A stretch of DNA of 36,729 bases from Bacteroidota bacterium. Lineage in GTDB: Bacteria; Bacteroidota; Ignavibacteria; UBA10030; BY39. Location: assembly GCA_030017895.1 (NCBI GenBank), contig JASEGV010000028.1, positions 1 through 36,729 on the forward strand. Reading direction: 5' to 3'. Positions 8,579 to 17,278 of this stretch are shown here, piece by piece. Each line of letters begins with the position of its first letter. Position 1 is the stretch's first letter. Both the position numbers and the translations under genes were made by a program. The notes under the pieces are model-generated. The model saw nothing but the letters and a program-made list of their open reading frames with translations, ran no database searches and was not told the origin of the DNA.

Positions 8579-9360
8579 TTTCGTCTTCCAATAATACCGC
8601 GTTTACTTTTTTGTATAAATTCAATCAAGTTGTTCACCTCATCCGTTGTTTGTAATTCTGATTTAATTTTCTGAACAGCTTGCGAAACATTTAAACCTGT
8701 TGAATAAAGAATATGATATGCGTTTTCGATTTTTGCGATAGCTTCAGGAGAAAAGTTTTTTCGCTTCAATCCGATAATGTTAGTACCTTCAAACGACATC
8801 GGGTCGTTGCCAGCAAGAATGTAGGGCGGAATGTCTTTCGATGCACGCAGCCCGCCACCAACCATCGCATTTCTTCCGATGCGAACAAACTGATGAATCG
8901 CTGTTAATCCACCTATCGTAACGTTATCTTCAATTTCCACGTGCCCAGCCATATTTACTGCATTAGCAAGTATTACATTGTTTCCGATAATGCAATCGTG
9001 AGCAATGTGAATGTAAGCCATTAAGAAGCAATTGCTTCCTACTACAGTTCGCATGTGTGCTTTTGTTCCGCGATTCAGAGTTGCGTATTCACGGATTGTA
9101 GTGTTATCGCCGACTTCGAGTGTAGTTTCCTCGCTACCGAATTTTAAATCTTGCGGTGCAGTGCCAAGAACCGCTCCGTGCGAAATTTTACAGTATTTTC
9201 CGACTCTCGTTCCGTTTGCCAATAAAGCATTCGACCCAATCTGCGTTCCTTCACCGATTATTACATTTTTCTCGATTACGGTAAAAGGTCCGATTGACAC
9301 ACCATCGCCGATTACTGCTTCAGGATTGACTGATGCCAATTTATCAATTTGAACTGCCAT
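8575..9360 (-). CDS. lpxA: UDP-N-acetylglucosamine acyltransferase
   Basis: 261 residues made of left-handed beta-helix hexapeptide repeats ([LIV]G..), with the LpxA hallmarks: ATLNRGT, the catalytic His in AYIHIAHDCIIGNN (about residues 115-128) and GLRASKDIPPYILAGNDP. It moves a 3-hydroxyacyl chain from ACP to UDP-GlcNAc, the first lipid A step, in the cytosol. Four bases separate it from the lpxC-fabZ stop. Full length for the family. It lacks internal stops and has a C-terminal helical domain as expected. Confidence 0.96.
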   Translation of the reverse strand: MAVQIDKLASVNPEAVIGDGVSIGPFTVIEKNVIIGEGTQIGSNALLANGTRVGKYCKISHGAVLGTAPQDLKFGSEETTLEVGDNTTIREYATLNRGTKAHMRTVVGSNCFLMAYIHIAHDCIIGNNVILANAVNMAGHVEIEDNVTIGGLTAIHQFVRIGRNAMVGGGLRASKDIPPYILAGNDPMSFEGTNIIGLKRKNFSPEAIAKIENAYHILYSTGLNVSQAVQKIKSELQTTDEVNNLIEFIQKSKRGIIGRRK

Positions 9361-9364
9361 TTTT

Positions 9365-10825
9365 TTAATTTACTTTATATTGTTCTTTGGGTTTATCATA
9401 TTTTTTTTGAGAAGCATCTATTGCGGTATCGATTTTATCAACTATTGCAGCCGACATTTCAGCCTCGGCAACCAAAGTTCCGTCAACATAAGCTTCACCT
9501 GACATAAAAGCCATCTTGCTGCGTTTGCTAATTAATTTCATTTCTAACACTAATTGATCGCCGGGCAATACAGGTTTCCGGAACTTAACATTATTAATCG
9601 ACATAAAATAGACGAGTTTATCGCCCGGATTTTCGACACCATTCAGCAGCAGGATACCACCAGTTTGAGCCATCGCTTCAACAATTAACACACCGGGCAT
9701 CACAGGTTGACCTGGAAAGTGTCCTTCGAAAAACGGCTCATTCACTGTAACGTTCTTAATTCCAACTATTTTTTCGTCCAACTTAAAATCTACAATTTTA
9801 TCAATCAACAAGAACGGATATCGGTGTGGGAGAATTTTTTTGATCGCGTTAATATCGAAGACAACACCTTCTTTTTTCTCGTGTTGAAATTTTTTTACAA
9901 GTTTCTTTTGCAGATACATTTTGCGCACAAGTTTTGCAAATTCAACGTTGCTGGCATGTCCGGGACGTGCAGCAAGAATTTGTGCTTTGAAAGGTGCTCC
10001 TATTAAAGCCAAATCGCCCATAACGTCTAAAAGTTTGTGCCGTGCCGGCTCGTTCTTGTAACGCAACATTTTATTATTCAACGCACCGGTTTTTCCTAAA
10101 AATATTGACCTTTCGATTCCAAGTTTTTGTGCAACCCGTTTTACTTCATCATTCGGCATTTCGTTATCTACAATTACTATAGCGTTATCGAGATTTCCCC
10201 CTTTTATCAGCCCGTGCGAATGAAGTGCCTCTACTTCGTGCAAAAAACAAAATGTTCGTGCCGACGAAAATTCTTCGATGAATTCTTTTTCGAGATTAAA
10301 CAAACCTGTGTGCTGACTTCCTAATGCTGGATTTTGATAATCAATCATTACTGTAACGCGATAATCATCGGTTGGCAGTGCAACAATATCGACCCCATTT
10401 TTTTCATCACGGTAATGTATCGTTTGATCGATTATAAGATAATCTTTCATTGCGTTTTGTGTATGGAGTCCGGCTTCCAATAGCGCATCTACAAAAGGTC
10501 GTGAACTTCCATCGCAGATCGGTGGTTCGATGTTATTTATTTCTATGATGATGTTATCTATTTGAAGTCCAACTATTGCCGCAAGTATATGTTCAATTGT
10601 GTGAACTTTAGCATCGCCAAGCGAGAGTGTTGTTCCGCGTGAAACATCAACTACTAAATCGACTAACGCTGGAATTTCGGGATTGCCTCCTAAATCTACA
10701 CGCTTGAATTTGATGCCGTAGTTTTCGGGGGCGGGTCTGAAAGTAAGTGTGGTTTCAACTCCGGTGTGTAAACCGGAACCTGTGAGTGATATACTTTTAT
10801 TTATCGTCCGTTGATGAGCTATCAT
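9365..10825 (-). CDS. lpxC/fabZ: Bifunctional LpxC deacetylase / FabZ dehydratase fusion
   Basis: 486 residues in two domains. Residues 1 to about 310 are LpxC, the zinc deacetylase of the committed lipid A step: HTIEHILAA gives E78 and H79, ARHKLLDVMGD holds the other zinc ligands (His and Asp four apart), and GHASN gives the catalytic His. Residues about 325-470 are FabZ, the 3-hydroxyacyl-ACP dehydratase: ILPHRYPFLLIDKI with the catalytic His and GQPVMPGVLIVEAMAQTGG with the catalytic Glu. The fusion is characteristic of the Bacteroidota/Chlorobi group. It puts the enzyme that drains 3-hydroxyacyl-ACP into fatty acids on the same chain as the enzyme committing it to lipid A. The start overlaps the lpxD stop by four bases. 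Confidence 0.97.
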   Translation of the reverse strand: MIAHQRTINKSISLTGSGLHTGVETTLTFRPAPENYGIKFKRVDLGGNPEIPALVDLVVDVSRGTTLSLGDAKVHTIEHILAAIVGLQIDNIIIEINNIEPPICDGSSRPFVDALLEAGLHTQNAMKDYLIIDQTIHYRDEKNGVDIVALPTDDYRVTVMIDYQNPALGSQHTGLFNLEKEFIEEFSSARTFCFLHEVEALHSHGLIKGGNLDNAIVIVDNEMPNDEVKRVAQKLGIERSIFLGKTGALNNKMLRYKNEPARHKLLDVMGDLALIGAPFKAQILAARPGHASNVEFAKLVRKMYLQKKLVKKFQHEKKEGVVFDINAIKKILPHRYPFLLIDKIVDFKLDEKIVGIKNVTVNEPFFEGHFPGQPVMPGVLIVEAMAQTGGILLLNGVENPGDKLVYFMSINNVKFRKPVLPGDQLVLEMKLISKRSKMAFMSGEAYVDGTLVAEAEMSAAIVDKIDTAIDASQKKYDKPKEQYKVN

Positions 10826-11895
10826 TTATTTTCCTTTTCTATTAAAAGTCGTTGACTTTTTAATTCTGCAATTTCTTTTTTTAAGTTTTCAAATTCTTTT
10901 AGTAGTTCAGGTAATTGTCGCTGCGAGACAATGATTTTTCGCATTTCCCCAATTTCCATAGCGGGAGTACCGAAATAAGTTTTCCCGCCTTCGGTTAAAC
11001 TTTTCGATATTCCCGATTGTGCAGCAATTATACTTTTGTCAGCAATTTTAATATGCCCGACAACTCCTACTTGTCCACCGAACAGACAATTGTTACCGAC
11101 AGTAGTACTGCCCGCGATTCCTGTTTGAGCAGCAATAACAGTATTTTCTCCGATGGTTACATTGTGGGCGACCTGAACAAGGTTATCCAATTTTGAACCC
11201 CGTTTAATTCGTGTTTCTCCTAATGTTGCGCGGTCGATGCTGCAGTTCGATCCGATTTCAACATCGTCTTCGATCACTACGTTACCACGCTGCGGAATTT
11301 TTTCATAAGTTCCATCCGGCTTCGGTGCAAAACCAAATCCATCACTACCGACAACAGTACCGGAATGTATTATCACACGATTCCCGATTTTACATCTTTC
11401 ACGAATCGAGACATTAGGATAAATTAAAACATTGTTTCCGATTTCAACATCATCACCAATTACAGTGTTGTGCCAAATTGCAGAATTACTCCGAACTATA
11501 GCTCGAGCACCCACAACAACATTAGCTCCGATTGCGGCGCAGTCATCAATTGAGGCGGTTGGTGAAATTACGGCTGATGGATTTAACCCTTTGGGAAGTG
11601 GCTGTGGTTCGGGATAAAAAACATCGATTAATTTTAAAAAAGACAGATACGGGTTTTCGACTTTAATAAGGACAATAGGATTTTGACGGGTAGCTAATTC
11701 CTTATAGTCAGTATCTTTTGAAATTAATATGGCGGCTGCTTTTGTAGAAGATAAATACTTAACATATTTAGGATTCGACAAAAATGTGATATCGCCTGGT
11801 TGGGCTTCTTCAATTTTTGCAAGGTGACTAATTTCGATTTCGTCGCTGCCGGTAATTTCACCGTTTACAAACCGAGCTAATTCTTTTACAGTCAT
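10822..11895 (-). CDS. lpxD: UDP-3-O-acylglucosamine N-acyltransferase
   Basis: 357 residues: an N-terminal uridine-binding domain (about 1-100, VKELARFVNGEITGSDEIEI), a hexapeptide left-handed helix (about 105-310) and a C-terminal helix (about 320-357, coiled coil rich in K, E and L). The motif GSDGFGFAPKPDGTYEKIPQ and the active-site His in NLVQVAHNVTIGEN are diagnostic. It adds the second 3-hydroxyacyl chain in lipid A synthesis. It lies 14 bases after the ompH gene and overlaps lpxC-fabZ by four bases. Confidence 0.96.
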   Translation of the reverse strand: MTVKELARFVNGEITGSDEIEISHLAKIEEAQPGDITFLSNPKYVKYLSSTKAAAILISKDTDYKELATRQNPIVLIKVENPYLSFLKLIDVFYPEPQPLPKGLNPSAVISPTASIDDCAAIGANVVVGARAIVRSNSAIWHNTVIGDDVEIGNNVLIYPNVSIRERCKIGNRVIIHSGTVVGSDGFGFAPKPDGTYEKIPQRGNVVIEDDVEIGSNCSIDRATLGETRIKRGSKLDNLVQVAHNVTIGENTVIAAQTGIAGSTTVGNNCLFGGQVGVVGHIKIADKSIIAAQSGISKSLTEGGKTYFGTPAMEIGEMRKIIVSQRQLPELLKEFENLKKEIAELKSQRLLIEKENK

Positions 11896-11909
11896 TCCAA
11901 TAAAAAATA

Positions 11910-12434
11910 TTATCGTTTGAAAGTTTTTATTTTTTCAAGAACGGTAAGTGTCAGGTCGAATTTATCGTTTGTGTACATCAACAAAATTTCGCCGCTCTTA
12001 TCAATGATATAATCGTAGCTTTCATCTTTGGCAACATCCTGAATAGCTTTGTAGATTTTATCCTGAACTGGCTTCATCAACTCATTTTGTTTTTGGAATA
12101 GTTCACCGTTTTGTCCGAATTTCCGATTCCTGTATTCTGAAATTTTCCGGTCAAGGTCTGAAAGTTCGCGCTCAGCATCAATCTTTCCCTGATCGGTTAA
12201 TATCAACTTTTTCTTATCGTATTCGGCAAATTTTTTCTGCCATTCGTTCTGTATTTTAGCAAGCTCGTTCTGCCATTCGGTTACTAAAGCATCTAACTGA
12301 CGCTGTGCCTCCTGCGCCTCGGGAAGTTTGTCCATAATAGTGCGCGAGTTTATCCAGCCGATTTTTGACTGCGGAAAAGCAACCGATGCGATTAATAAAA
12401 CTAATGCGATTATTATTACTTTTTGAAGTTGCAT
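11910..12434 (-). CDS. OmpH/Skp-family periplasmic chaperone (copy 2)
   Basis: 174 residues with a signal peptide (about 1-21, ending AFPQ), then KIGWINSRTIMDKLPEAQEAQRQL followed by a long charged coiled coil (about 45-125), then a C-terminal beta segment (DYIIDKSGEILLMY). This is the OmpH/Skp fold, a trimeric holdase that escorts unfolded outer-membrane proteins to BamA. It lies ten bases after the sister copy and 14 before lpxD. The tandem pair is clearly homologous but diverged, so this is an old duplication. Confidence 0.9.
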   Translation of the reverse strand: MQLQKVIIIALVLLIASVAFPQSKIGWINSRTIMDKLPEAQEAQRQLDALVTEWQNELAKIQNEWQKKFAEYDKKKLILTDQGKIDAERELSDLDRKISEYRNRKFGQNGELFQKQNELMKPVQDKIYKAIQDVAKDESYDYIIDKSGEILLMYTNDKFDLTLTVLEKIKTFKR

Positions 12435-12444
12435 ATTTATGCCC

Positions 12445-12990
12445 TTATTTTGTTCTCTTTAATTTATCTAAAACTTTATAAGTATAATCGAAAGCGGGAT
12501 CGCCGTAAAGTAAAACCATAATAGTTTCGTTGCGGTCGAAGATGAAAGATATTTTTTCATCCTTCGCTACCTGTTGTATAACTTTCAATACTTTATCTTT
12601 GATTGGCTGCAAAAGTTTTTCTGTTTCGTCAGCGAGTTCACCGTCGTTGCCGAATTTTTGAGTTCGATATTGATTAAATTTTTGTTCCAATTCAACAAGC
12701 TCCTGTTGTCTGGCAAGTTTTTTCTGCTCGGGCATCATTCCTTGCTGTTTTTGATAATCCTCGTATTGCTTTTGAAGGTCTTTACTCATTTTTTCTAATT
12801 CTGCCTGCCACCCTTTACCCATATTGTCGAGTTTCTTTTGAGCTTCCTGAGCTTCAGGATATTCCTGTAAAATTTTTGCAGAATTCACGTAGCCGATTTT
12901 CATTTGCTGACCAAATGAAACGCCCGCCACAAGAACGATAGCAATTATAGCGATTAATAAGTTTTGCATTTTAAGAATTTGATTTTTCAC
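12445..12990 (-). CDS. OmpH/Skp-family periplasmic chaperone (copy 1)
   Basis: 181 residues with a signal peptide (hydrophobic run about 10-27, ending SFGQ), then MKIGYVNSAKILQEYPEAQEA, a coiled coil rich in Q, K and E (about 50-125) and the closing beta segment KISFIFDRNETIMVLLYG. Same role as its neighbour: periplasmic holdase for outer-membrane proteins. The GTG start at 12990 is supported by AGAGG five bases upstream; an internal ATG seven codons later would still leave a signal peptide. Downstream of bamA with a 146-base gap that holds a hairpin. Confidence 0.9.
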   Translation of the reverse strand: MKNQILKMQNLLIAIIAIVLVAGVSFGQQMKIGYVNSAKILQEYPEAQEAQKKLDNMGKGWQAELEKMSKDLQKQYEDYQKQQGMMPEQKKLARQQELVELEQKFNQYRTQKFGNDGELADETEKLLQPIKDKVLKVIQQVAKDEKISFIFDRNETIMVLLYGDPAFDYTYKVLDKLKRTK

Positions 12991-13085
12991 ATTTACCTCT
13001 GTTTGTTATTTATAATTTATATTTTTTATTAAATTGTTTCTAATCCCGCAACATAAAAACGTTGCTGGATGCTCATTCCGTCAAC

Positions 13086-13123
13086 GAACTTAACTGTTCC
13101 CGCATTGCGGTATTGTTAAGTTC
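13086..13123 (-). other. Two-part hairpin between bamA and the ompH pair
   Basis: Perfect 9-base inverted arms GAACTTAAC (13086-13094) and GTTAAGTTC (13115-13123) enclose a second 4-base stem CCGC/GCGG (13100-13103 and 13107-13110) with an ATT loop. It lies in the only long gap of the envelope operon, 14 bases past the bamA stop in the direction of transcription. No U run follows closely, so it may be a 3'-end stabiliser or processing site and not a terminator. It could set different levels of bamA and the downstream chaperone/lipid A genes. Confidence 0.55.
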
Positions 13124-13136
13124 AGTCGGAATTGCA

Positions 13137-15509
13137 TTAAAATCCTCTTCCGAATTGGAAGTGAAACTTCCATCCGTCAGGTTTGCCGTCTCGCGGCATA
13201 ACATCGTCGGCACCATAACCGTAGTCGAACCCGACCATACCCAACGGTTGGATCATAATGCGTGCACCGAAGCCATAACTTCGTTTTAAATTTAGAAAAT
13301 CCATAGTCTTCAGATTTTCGTAAACATTTCCGGCTTCTGCAAAAGCTAAAAGATAAATCGGCATTGGAGTCATCGTTACAGAAAATCTAAGTTCTGCAGA
13401 ATATTTTACCATTGCTTTACCCCCTCTGACTTGTTCGTTTTCATCCATAGGACCGATTGTCCTGTCATCATAACCGCGCATTGGGGTTGTAGCAATAAAT
13501 CCTAATCCAGTTCCTCCCATAAAGAAATACTCGATTGGGGGAATATTCGAATTTGTTTTAAATCCATCCAACAAACCAATATTAGTTCCTGTAAAGAGAA
13601 CTAATCGATTTGTTCCAAAAAGAGGAGTATACCAATCGCCTGTAAAAATCCATTTATGATAATCGACATTACCCGGGAGAAAATGACCACCGGAAATTTC
13701 TGTAGATAACGCAAAGCTTGAACCGATTGCCGGGAAAATCGGATTGTCGGTGCTGTTACGGGAAATAACTTGTGTAACACTGAGCTGACTTGTTTTTCCT
13801 TCTTGATATAAGCCACCGCCACTAATTACATCGTTCAGTTGAAATCGTCCGATCCAATCGCCTCTGAAATAATCATCAGGAAATTTAAATCGCCTTCCGA
13901 ATCGAACGGAGCCGCCAGTTTGCCGTAAATCGTAAACATAAATTTGCCGGGTATCGAACAAATTAACTCCGAAAGTTGTAGGAGTATCGAAGAGCCACGG
14001 CTCTGTAAATCCGAGAGAGAATGTTCTGAAACGGGCACCTTCGCCAAATTGCCACTCGAAGTTTAAAATTTGTCCCGCACCACCTTTCAGCGGTTCAGTA
14101 ATATCAAAGTTATTAATCGTAAAACCGAGAGCACCTGTAACACCGAAGGCTCCGCTGTAACTGACCGAAGCGTTTATGTTATCGCTCGATTTTTCTTCAA
14201 CTTCGTAGATTACATTAGCGGTTTTTTCGTCCTGCAACCTGTAATCAGGTTTTATTTTTTCGGGATTGAAATAATTCAACTGAACTAACTGGCGGGCGCT
14301 GCGCATTATTGCACCTCGACTGAAAAAATCGCCTGGGCGTGTATAGAGTTCGCGGCGAATTACTTTTTCCTGTGTCTTGGTATTCCCGCGGATTTCAACT
14401 CTTCCAATTCTAAATTGATTCCGCTCGAAAACCCTTATTCTCATATCGATACTATCCGGTTCAATACGTGTTTCCTCTTTATCCAAATTAAAAGTGAGGT
14501 AACCGTTGTCCAGGAACAAGGAAGCGACATCGGATTGTTCTTCGTTCTGTCTTAAATTTCTTTCGAAGCGTTCAACATCGTAAATGTCGCCTTTATAAAA
14601 ACCGAGTCGTTGTGTTAAAACTGATGCAGGATAAATTGTATTTCCTTCCCAAATTATATCGCGTATTTTGAACTGCTTGCCTTCGTTAATATTCAGTTGG
14701 ATGGACATATATTTTTTTGTTTCATCGTACCCAATAGAATCAGAAATAATTTCAGCATCTAAATATCCGTTTTTACGATAGAATTTTATGACTTTATCCT
14801 TATCGGTTTCATATTTGCCTTTTTCAAATTTAGCCGAGCGCCAGAACATCCACCAAACTTTTTCCTTTGTGTCTTCCATCTCACCTTTTATTTCGCTTTC
14901 ACTGAAAGCTTCGGTACCAACGACACGTATCTCTTCTACTTTTACAATTTTACCTTCGTCGATATTGTAACGCAGTACAACTCTATTTGGCTTAGTAGAA
15001 TCTTCAACAATGTTTTCAGTTGAAATTTCTGCAAGCAGCATCCCCTTTTCAGCATACAAGCTTTGAAAACTATTTTTAATTTTGAGGATTTCCTGGGGAG
15101 TTAAAATTTGTCCTTTTGAAATTGTAACTTTTTTCATCAAATCGTCTTCATCGAGTTCGTCGTTGCCTGCAAACTCAACCCGTTCGAGGCGAGGATATTC
15201 TTTAACAGAAATCAACAAATACACGCCGTCGCCGACTCTACTTTCGATAGCAATTTGGATGTCTTCGAAAATACGTAAAGTCCAAAGTTTTTGAATCGCT
15301 TGACGGATGTGATCGCCGGGGATAGTAATTTCGGTTCCGGTTTTTAAACCCGAATTTGCAATGATCGCACCGGATTCGGCAGTGGTGTTACCTTCGACCG
15401 ATATTCCTAAGATAGAATATTTTTCCGGCTTTTGGCGTTGAGCAAAAAGCGAAATATCCAGACTTAAAATTGTGATACAAACTAAAAATATATTTAATAA
15501 ACTTCGCAT
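13137..15509 (-). CDS. bamA: Outer-membrane protein assembly factor BamA
   Basis: 790 residues. Signal peptide (about 1-23, ending LFAQ), then five POTRA repeats (about 25-430; seen as repeated V-I-GN units such as VEGNTTAES, FAGNDELDE, VVGTEAFSE, WEGNTIYPA, IRGNTKTQE), then a 16-strand barrel (about 450-790) ending in Phe (FHFQFGRGF). The conserved loop motif VRGF/Y of the family reads MRGYDD here. BamA folds and inserts beta-barrel proteins into the outer membrane. It lies between uppS (9-base gap) and the ompH/skp pair, matching the order uppS...bamA-skp-lpxD known in Proteobacteria. Confidence 0.96.
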   Translation of the reverse strand: MRSLLNIFLVCITILSLDISLFAQRQKPEKYSILGISVEGNTTAESGAIIANSGLKTGTEITIPGDHIRQAIQKLWTLRIFEDIQIAIESRVGDGVYLLISVKEYPRLERVEFAGNDELDEDDLMKKVTISKGQILTPQEILKIKNSFQSLYAEKGMLLAEISTENIVEDSTKPNRVVLRYNIDEGKIVKVEEIRVVGTEAFSESEIKGEMEDTKEKVWWMFWRSAKFEKGKYETDKDKVIKFYRKNGYLDAEIISDSIGYDETKKYMSIQLNINEGKQFKIRDIIWEGNTIYPASVLTQRLGFYKGDIYDVERFERNLRQNEEQSDVASLFLDNGYLTFNLDKEETRIEPDSIDMRIRVFERNQFRIGRVEIRGNTKTQEKVIRRELYTRPGDFFSRGAIMRSARQLVQLNYFNPEKIKPDYRLQDEKTANVIYEVEEKSSDNINASVSYSGAFGVTGALGFTINNFDITEPLKGGAGQILNFEWQFGEGARFRTFSLGFTEPWLFDTPTTFGVNLFDTRQIYVYDLRQTGGSVRFGRRFKFPDDYFRGDWIGRFQLNDVISGGGLYQEGKTSQLSVTQVISRNSTDNPIFPAIGSSFALSTEISGGHFLPGNVDYHKWIFTGDWYTPLFGTNRLVLFTGTNIGLLDGFKTNSNIPPIEYFFMGGTGLGFIATTPMRGYDDRTIGPMDENEQVRGGKAMVKYSAELRFSVTMTPMPIYLLAFAEAGNVYENLKTMDFLNLKRSYGFGARIMIQPLGMVGFDYGYGADDVMPRDGKPDGWKFHFQFGRGF

Positions 15510-15518
15510 ATTAGAAAA

Positions 15519-16355
15519 TCACTTATTCTGTTTTTGTTTAATTTGGTTACTAGTCAGTCCAAACCGACGTTCACGTTTTTGGTATTCGGTAATTGCACGA
15601 TACAACTCGTCCCGTCTGAATTCGGGCCAGTTCAACTCGGTTATATAAATTTCCGAATACGCTAACTGCCATAACAAAAAATTACTGACCCGAAATTCAC
15701 CGCTCGTCCGCACTAACAAATCCGGATCAGGAATACCCTGTGTAGATAAGTACTTTGTTACTAAATCTTCATTAATTGAATCTTCACTCAAAGCGCCGCG
15801 CTTAATTTCGGATGAAATCTTTTTTACTGCTTGCATAATATCCCACCTGCCGCTGTAACTTAATGCTAACAACAAATTCAAGCCGGTGTTATTTTGAGTT
15901 TTTACAATTGCATCTAAAAGTTCGTTTTGAACTTCGACGGGCAGTTTCGAGATATCGCCGATCGTTCGCACGCGAACGTTGTTGCGGTGGAGTTTATCGG
16001 TTTCGTCGCGAAGAGCTTTCATAAGCAGACGCATCAGCATCGAAATTTCTTCTTTCGGGCGTTTCCAATTTTCGGTTGAGAAGGCATACAGCGTCAGATA
16101 CTTCACACCGAGTTGTCCGCAAACTTCGACCATATCACGAACCGATTCAACACCTTCACGATGACCGGCAACTCGAGGCAGGCTCCGTTTTTGTGCCCAT
16201 CTGCCGTTTCCGTCCATAATGATGGCTATATGTATGGGAATTTCGCCCGATTGTTTCAGCGTTTCCTGCTTTTTGAGATCGACCTCAACTATTTTTTTGT
16301 TTTTTGAGAGCATTTCCTTTTCAATTGAACGACTGAAATTTAACTGATTTTGCAT
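15519..16355 (-). CDS. uppS: Undecaprenyl diphosphate synthase (isoprenyl transferase)
   Basis: 278 residues. The family motifs are IAIIMDGNGRWAQKR with the catalytic Asp (about residue 48), HREG, LTLYAFSTENWKRP, and RTSGEFRVSNFLLWQLAYSE, followed by ELNWPEF. It condenses isopentenyl diphosphate units onto farnesyl diphosphate to make the C55 carrier for peptidoglycan and O-antigen. The first 35-40 residues precede the conserved domain; an internal ATG at codon 15 would trim them, and the choice is not settled. It is the first gene of the envelope operon; the promoter must lie in 16356-16400 or inside the neighbouring pseudogene. Confidence 0.95.
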   Translation of the reverse strand: MQNQLNFSRSIEKEMLSKNKKIVEVDLKKQETLKQSGEIPIHIAIIMDGNGRWAQKRSLPRVAGHREGVESVRDMVEVCGQLGVKYLTLYAFSTENWKRPKEEISMLMRLLMKALRDETDKLHRNNVRVRTIGDISKLPVEVQNELLDAIVKTQNNTGLNLLLALSYSGRWDIMQAVKKISSEIKRGALSEDSINEDLVTKYLSTQGIPDPDLLVRTSGEFRVSNFLLWQLAYSEIYITELNWPEFRRDELYRAITEYQKRERRFGLTSNQIKQKQNK

Positions 16356-16392
16356 AGAAAAGCAAAAAGACGGGCTTGAAATTATTGATTTT

Positions 16393-17010
16393 TCAAGGAG
16401 TGTCCAGTTGAGAGAAGATAGGAGGATGAAAAAATGGATTAATGGAGGGATACAAAATGGTTAGATTGTAAAATTGGATTGATGGATTGAATGGGTTAGG
16501 ATAGTTTTGATCCAGTTTGGTAATTGACGGAATAATTTCATAAGCTTGCCGTACTGCCGTAAGACCACCAACTGAGGGTGCCAAAATATATGCAAGATAA
16601 TACCCATAGTTGTCACAAAATTGATCGTCGTTGTAACCAAGATAAAGTTCACCACTTGTTAAAGCTTTAAAATGAGTTCCTTGGCTTACTTGAAATGGTA
16701 CACCCGATTCACCTATCTTACCTATTACGCTATGGACTGTAAGATTATTTGTCCATGTGGAACCTTCACCTTCCGGGCCTGTCTAAACCCAGAGATTGAG
16801 ATTAGTATGGTCAGTGGTGGCAAGACCCTCCATAATGATTACCACCGTATCACCAGTTGTAATTGTTACACCAGTGGGTGTCTACGGTTGGGTAATTGGG
16901 ATGGGCAATTGTCGTCCGTATGGTACGGTGTCGAAAAGCTGAATATCCTGAGAGCGAATTGTGTAGTAAATGCTCAGAATTGCAAAAAGTAAAGTCAATT
17001 TTTTTAACAT
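16393..17010 (-). pseudogene. Secreted lectin-like protein with T9SS tail, two in-frame amber stops
   Basis: One frame runs for 206 codons from an ATG with GGAG eight bases upstream. It starts with a signal peptide (MLKKLTLLFAILSIYY...) and goes on through two TAG codons (codon 43 at 16882-16884, codon 76 at 16783-16785). The middle holds VIGKIGESGVPFQV, TSGELYLGYNDD and CDNYGYYLAYI, the pattern of PA-IL/LecA-like sugar-binding domains. The end carries LDQNYPNPFNPSIQF, the start of a type A type IX secretion sorting domain. That domain normally runs about 70-80 residues; here it breaks off after about 15 into low-complexity sequence. Coding sense is kept across both stops, so the gene decayed recently. 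Both stops are one C-to-T change from CAG. Confidence 0.8.
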
Positions 17011-17177
17011 GAAAACTCCATTGATTGTTAGTTATTAATTTTTTTGTGGATTATGATATTTTAAACTAATTGCATTGGGACGGTGTTGCGGAAAAATTCG
17101 GGGAAAAAATTTTTACTGAGACCAAAAAACACTAAATTCTTGAGAAATTGGCAAGGAATGGAGTGTTGGGTTGTGGC

Positions 17178-17209
17178 TGAGCAAACCTCACGTAAGATTA
17201 CTTTGCTCA
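17178..17209. repeat. 8-base inverted repeat in the gap before the HEPN gene
   Basis: TGAGCAAA (17178-17185) and TTTGCTCA (17202-17209) are perfect inverted arms 16 bases apart. They lie in the 268-base gap (17011-17278) between the divergent lectin pseudogene and the HEPN gene. An operator for the toxin-antitoxin pair is possible, since many such modules bind palindromes upstream, but nothing else supports this. Overlapping open frames of 64-68 codons on both strands here look like chance. Confidence 0.3.
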
Positions 17210-17278
17210 ATCTGAGGAAATCTTCGGGAGGTTTGCAGTGGAAGTTGATTTTCAATATAGCTTTATGTATTTTGCCGT

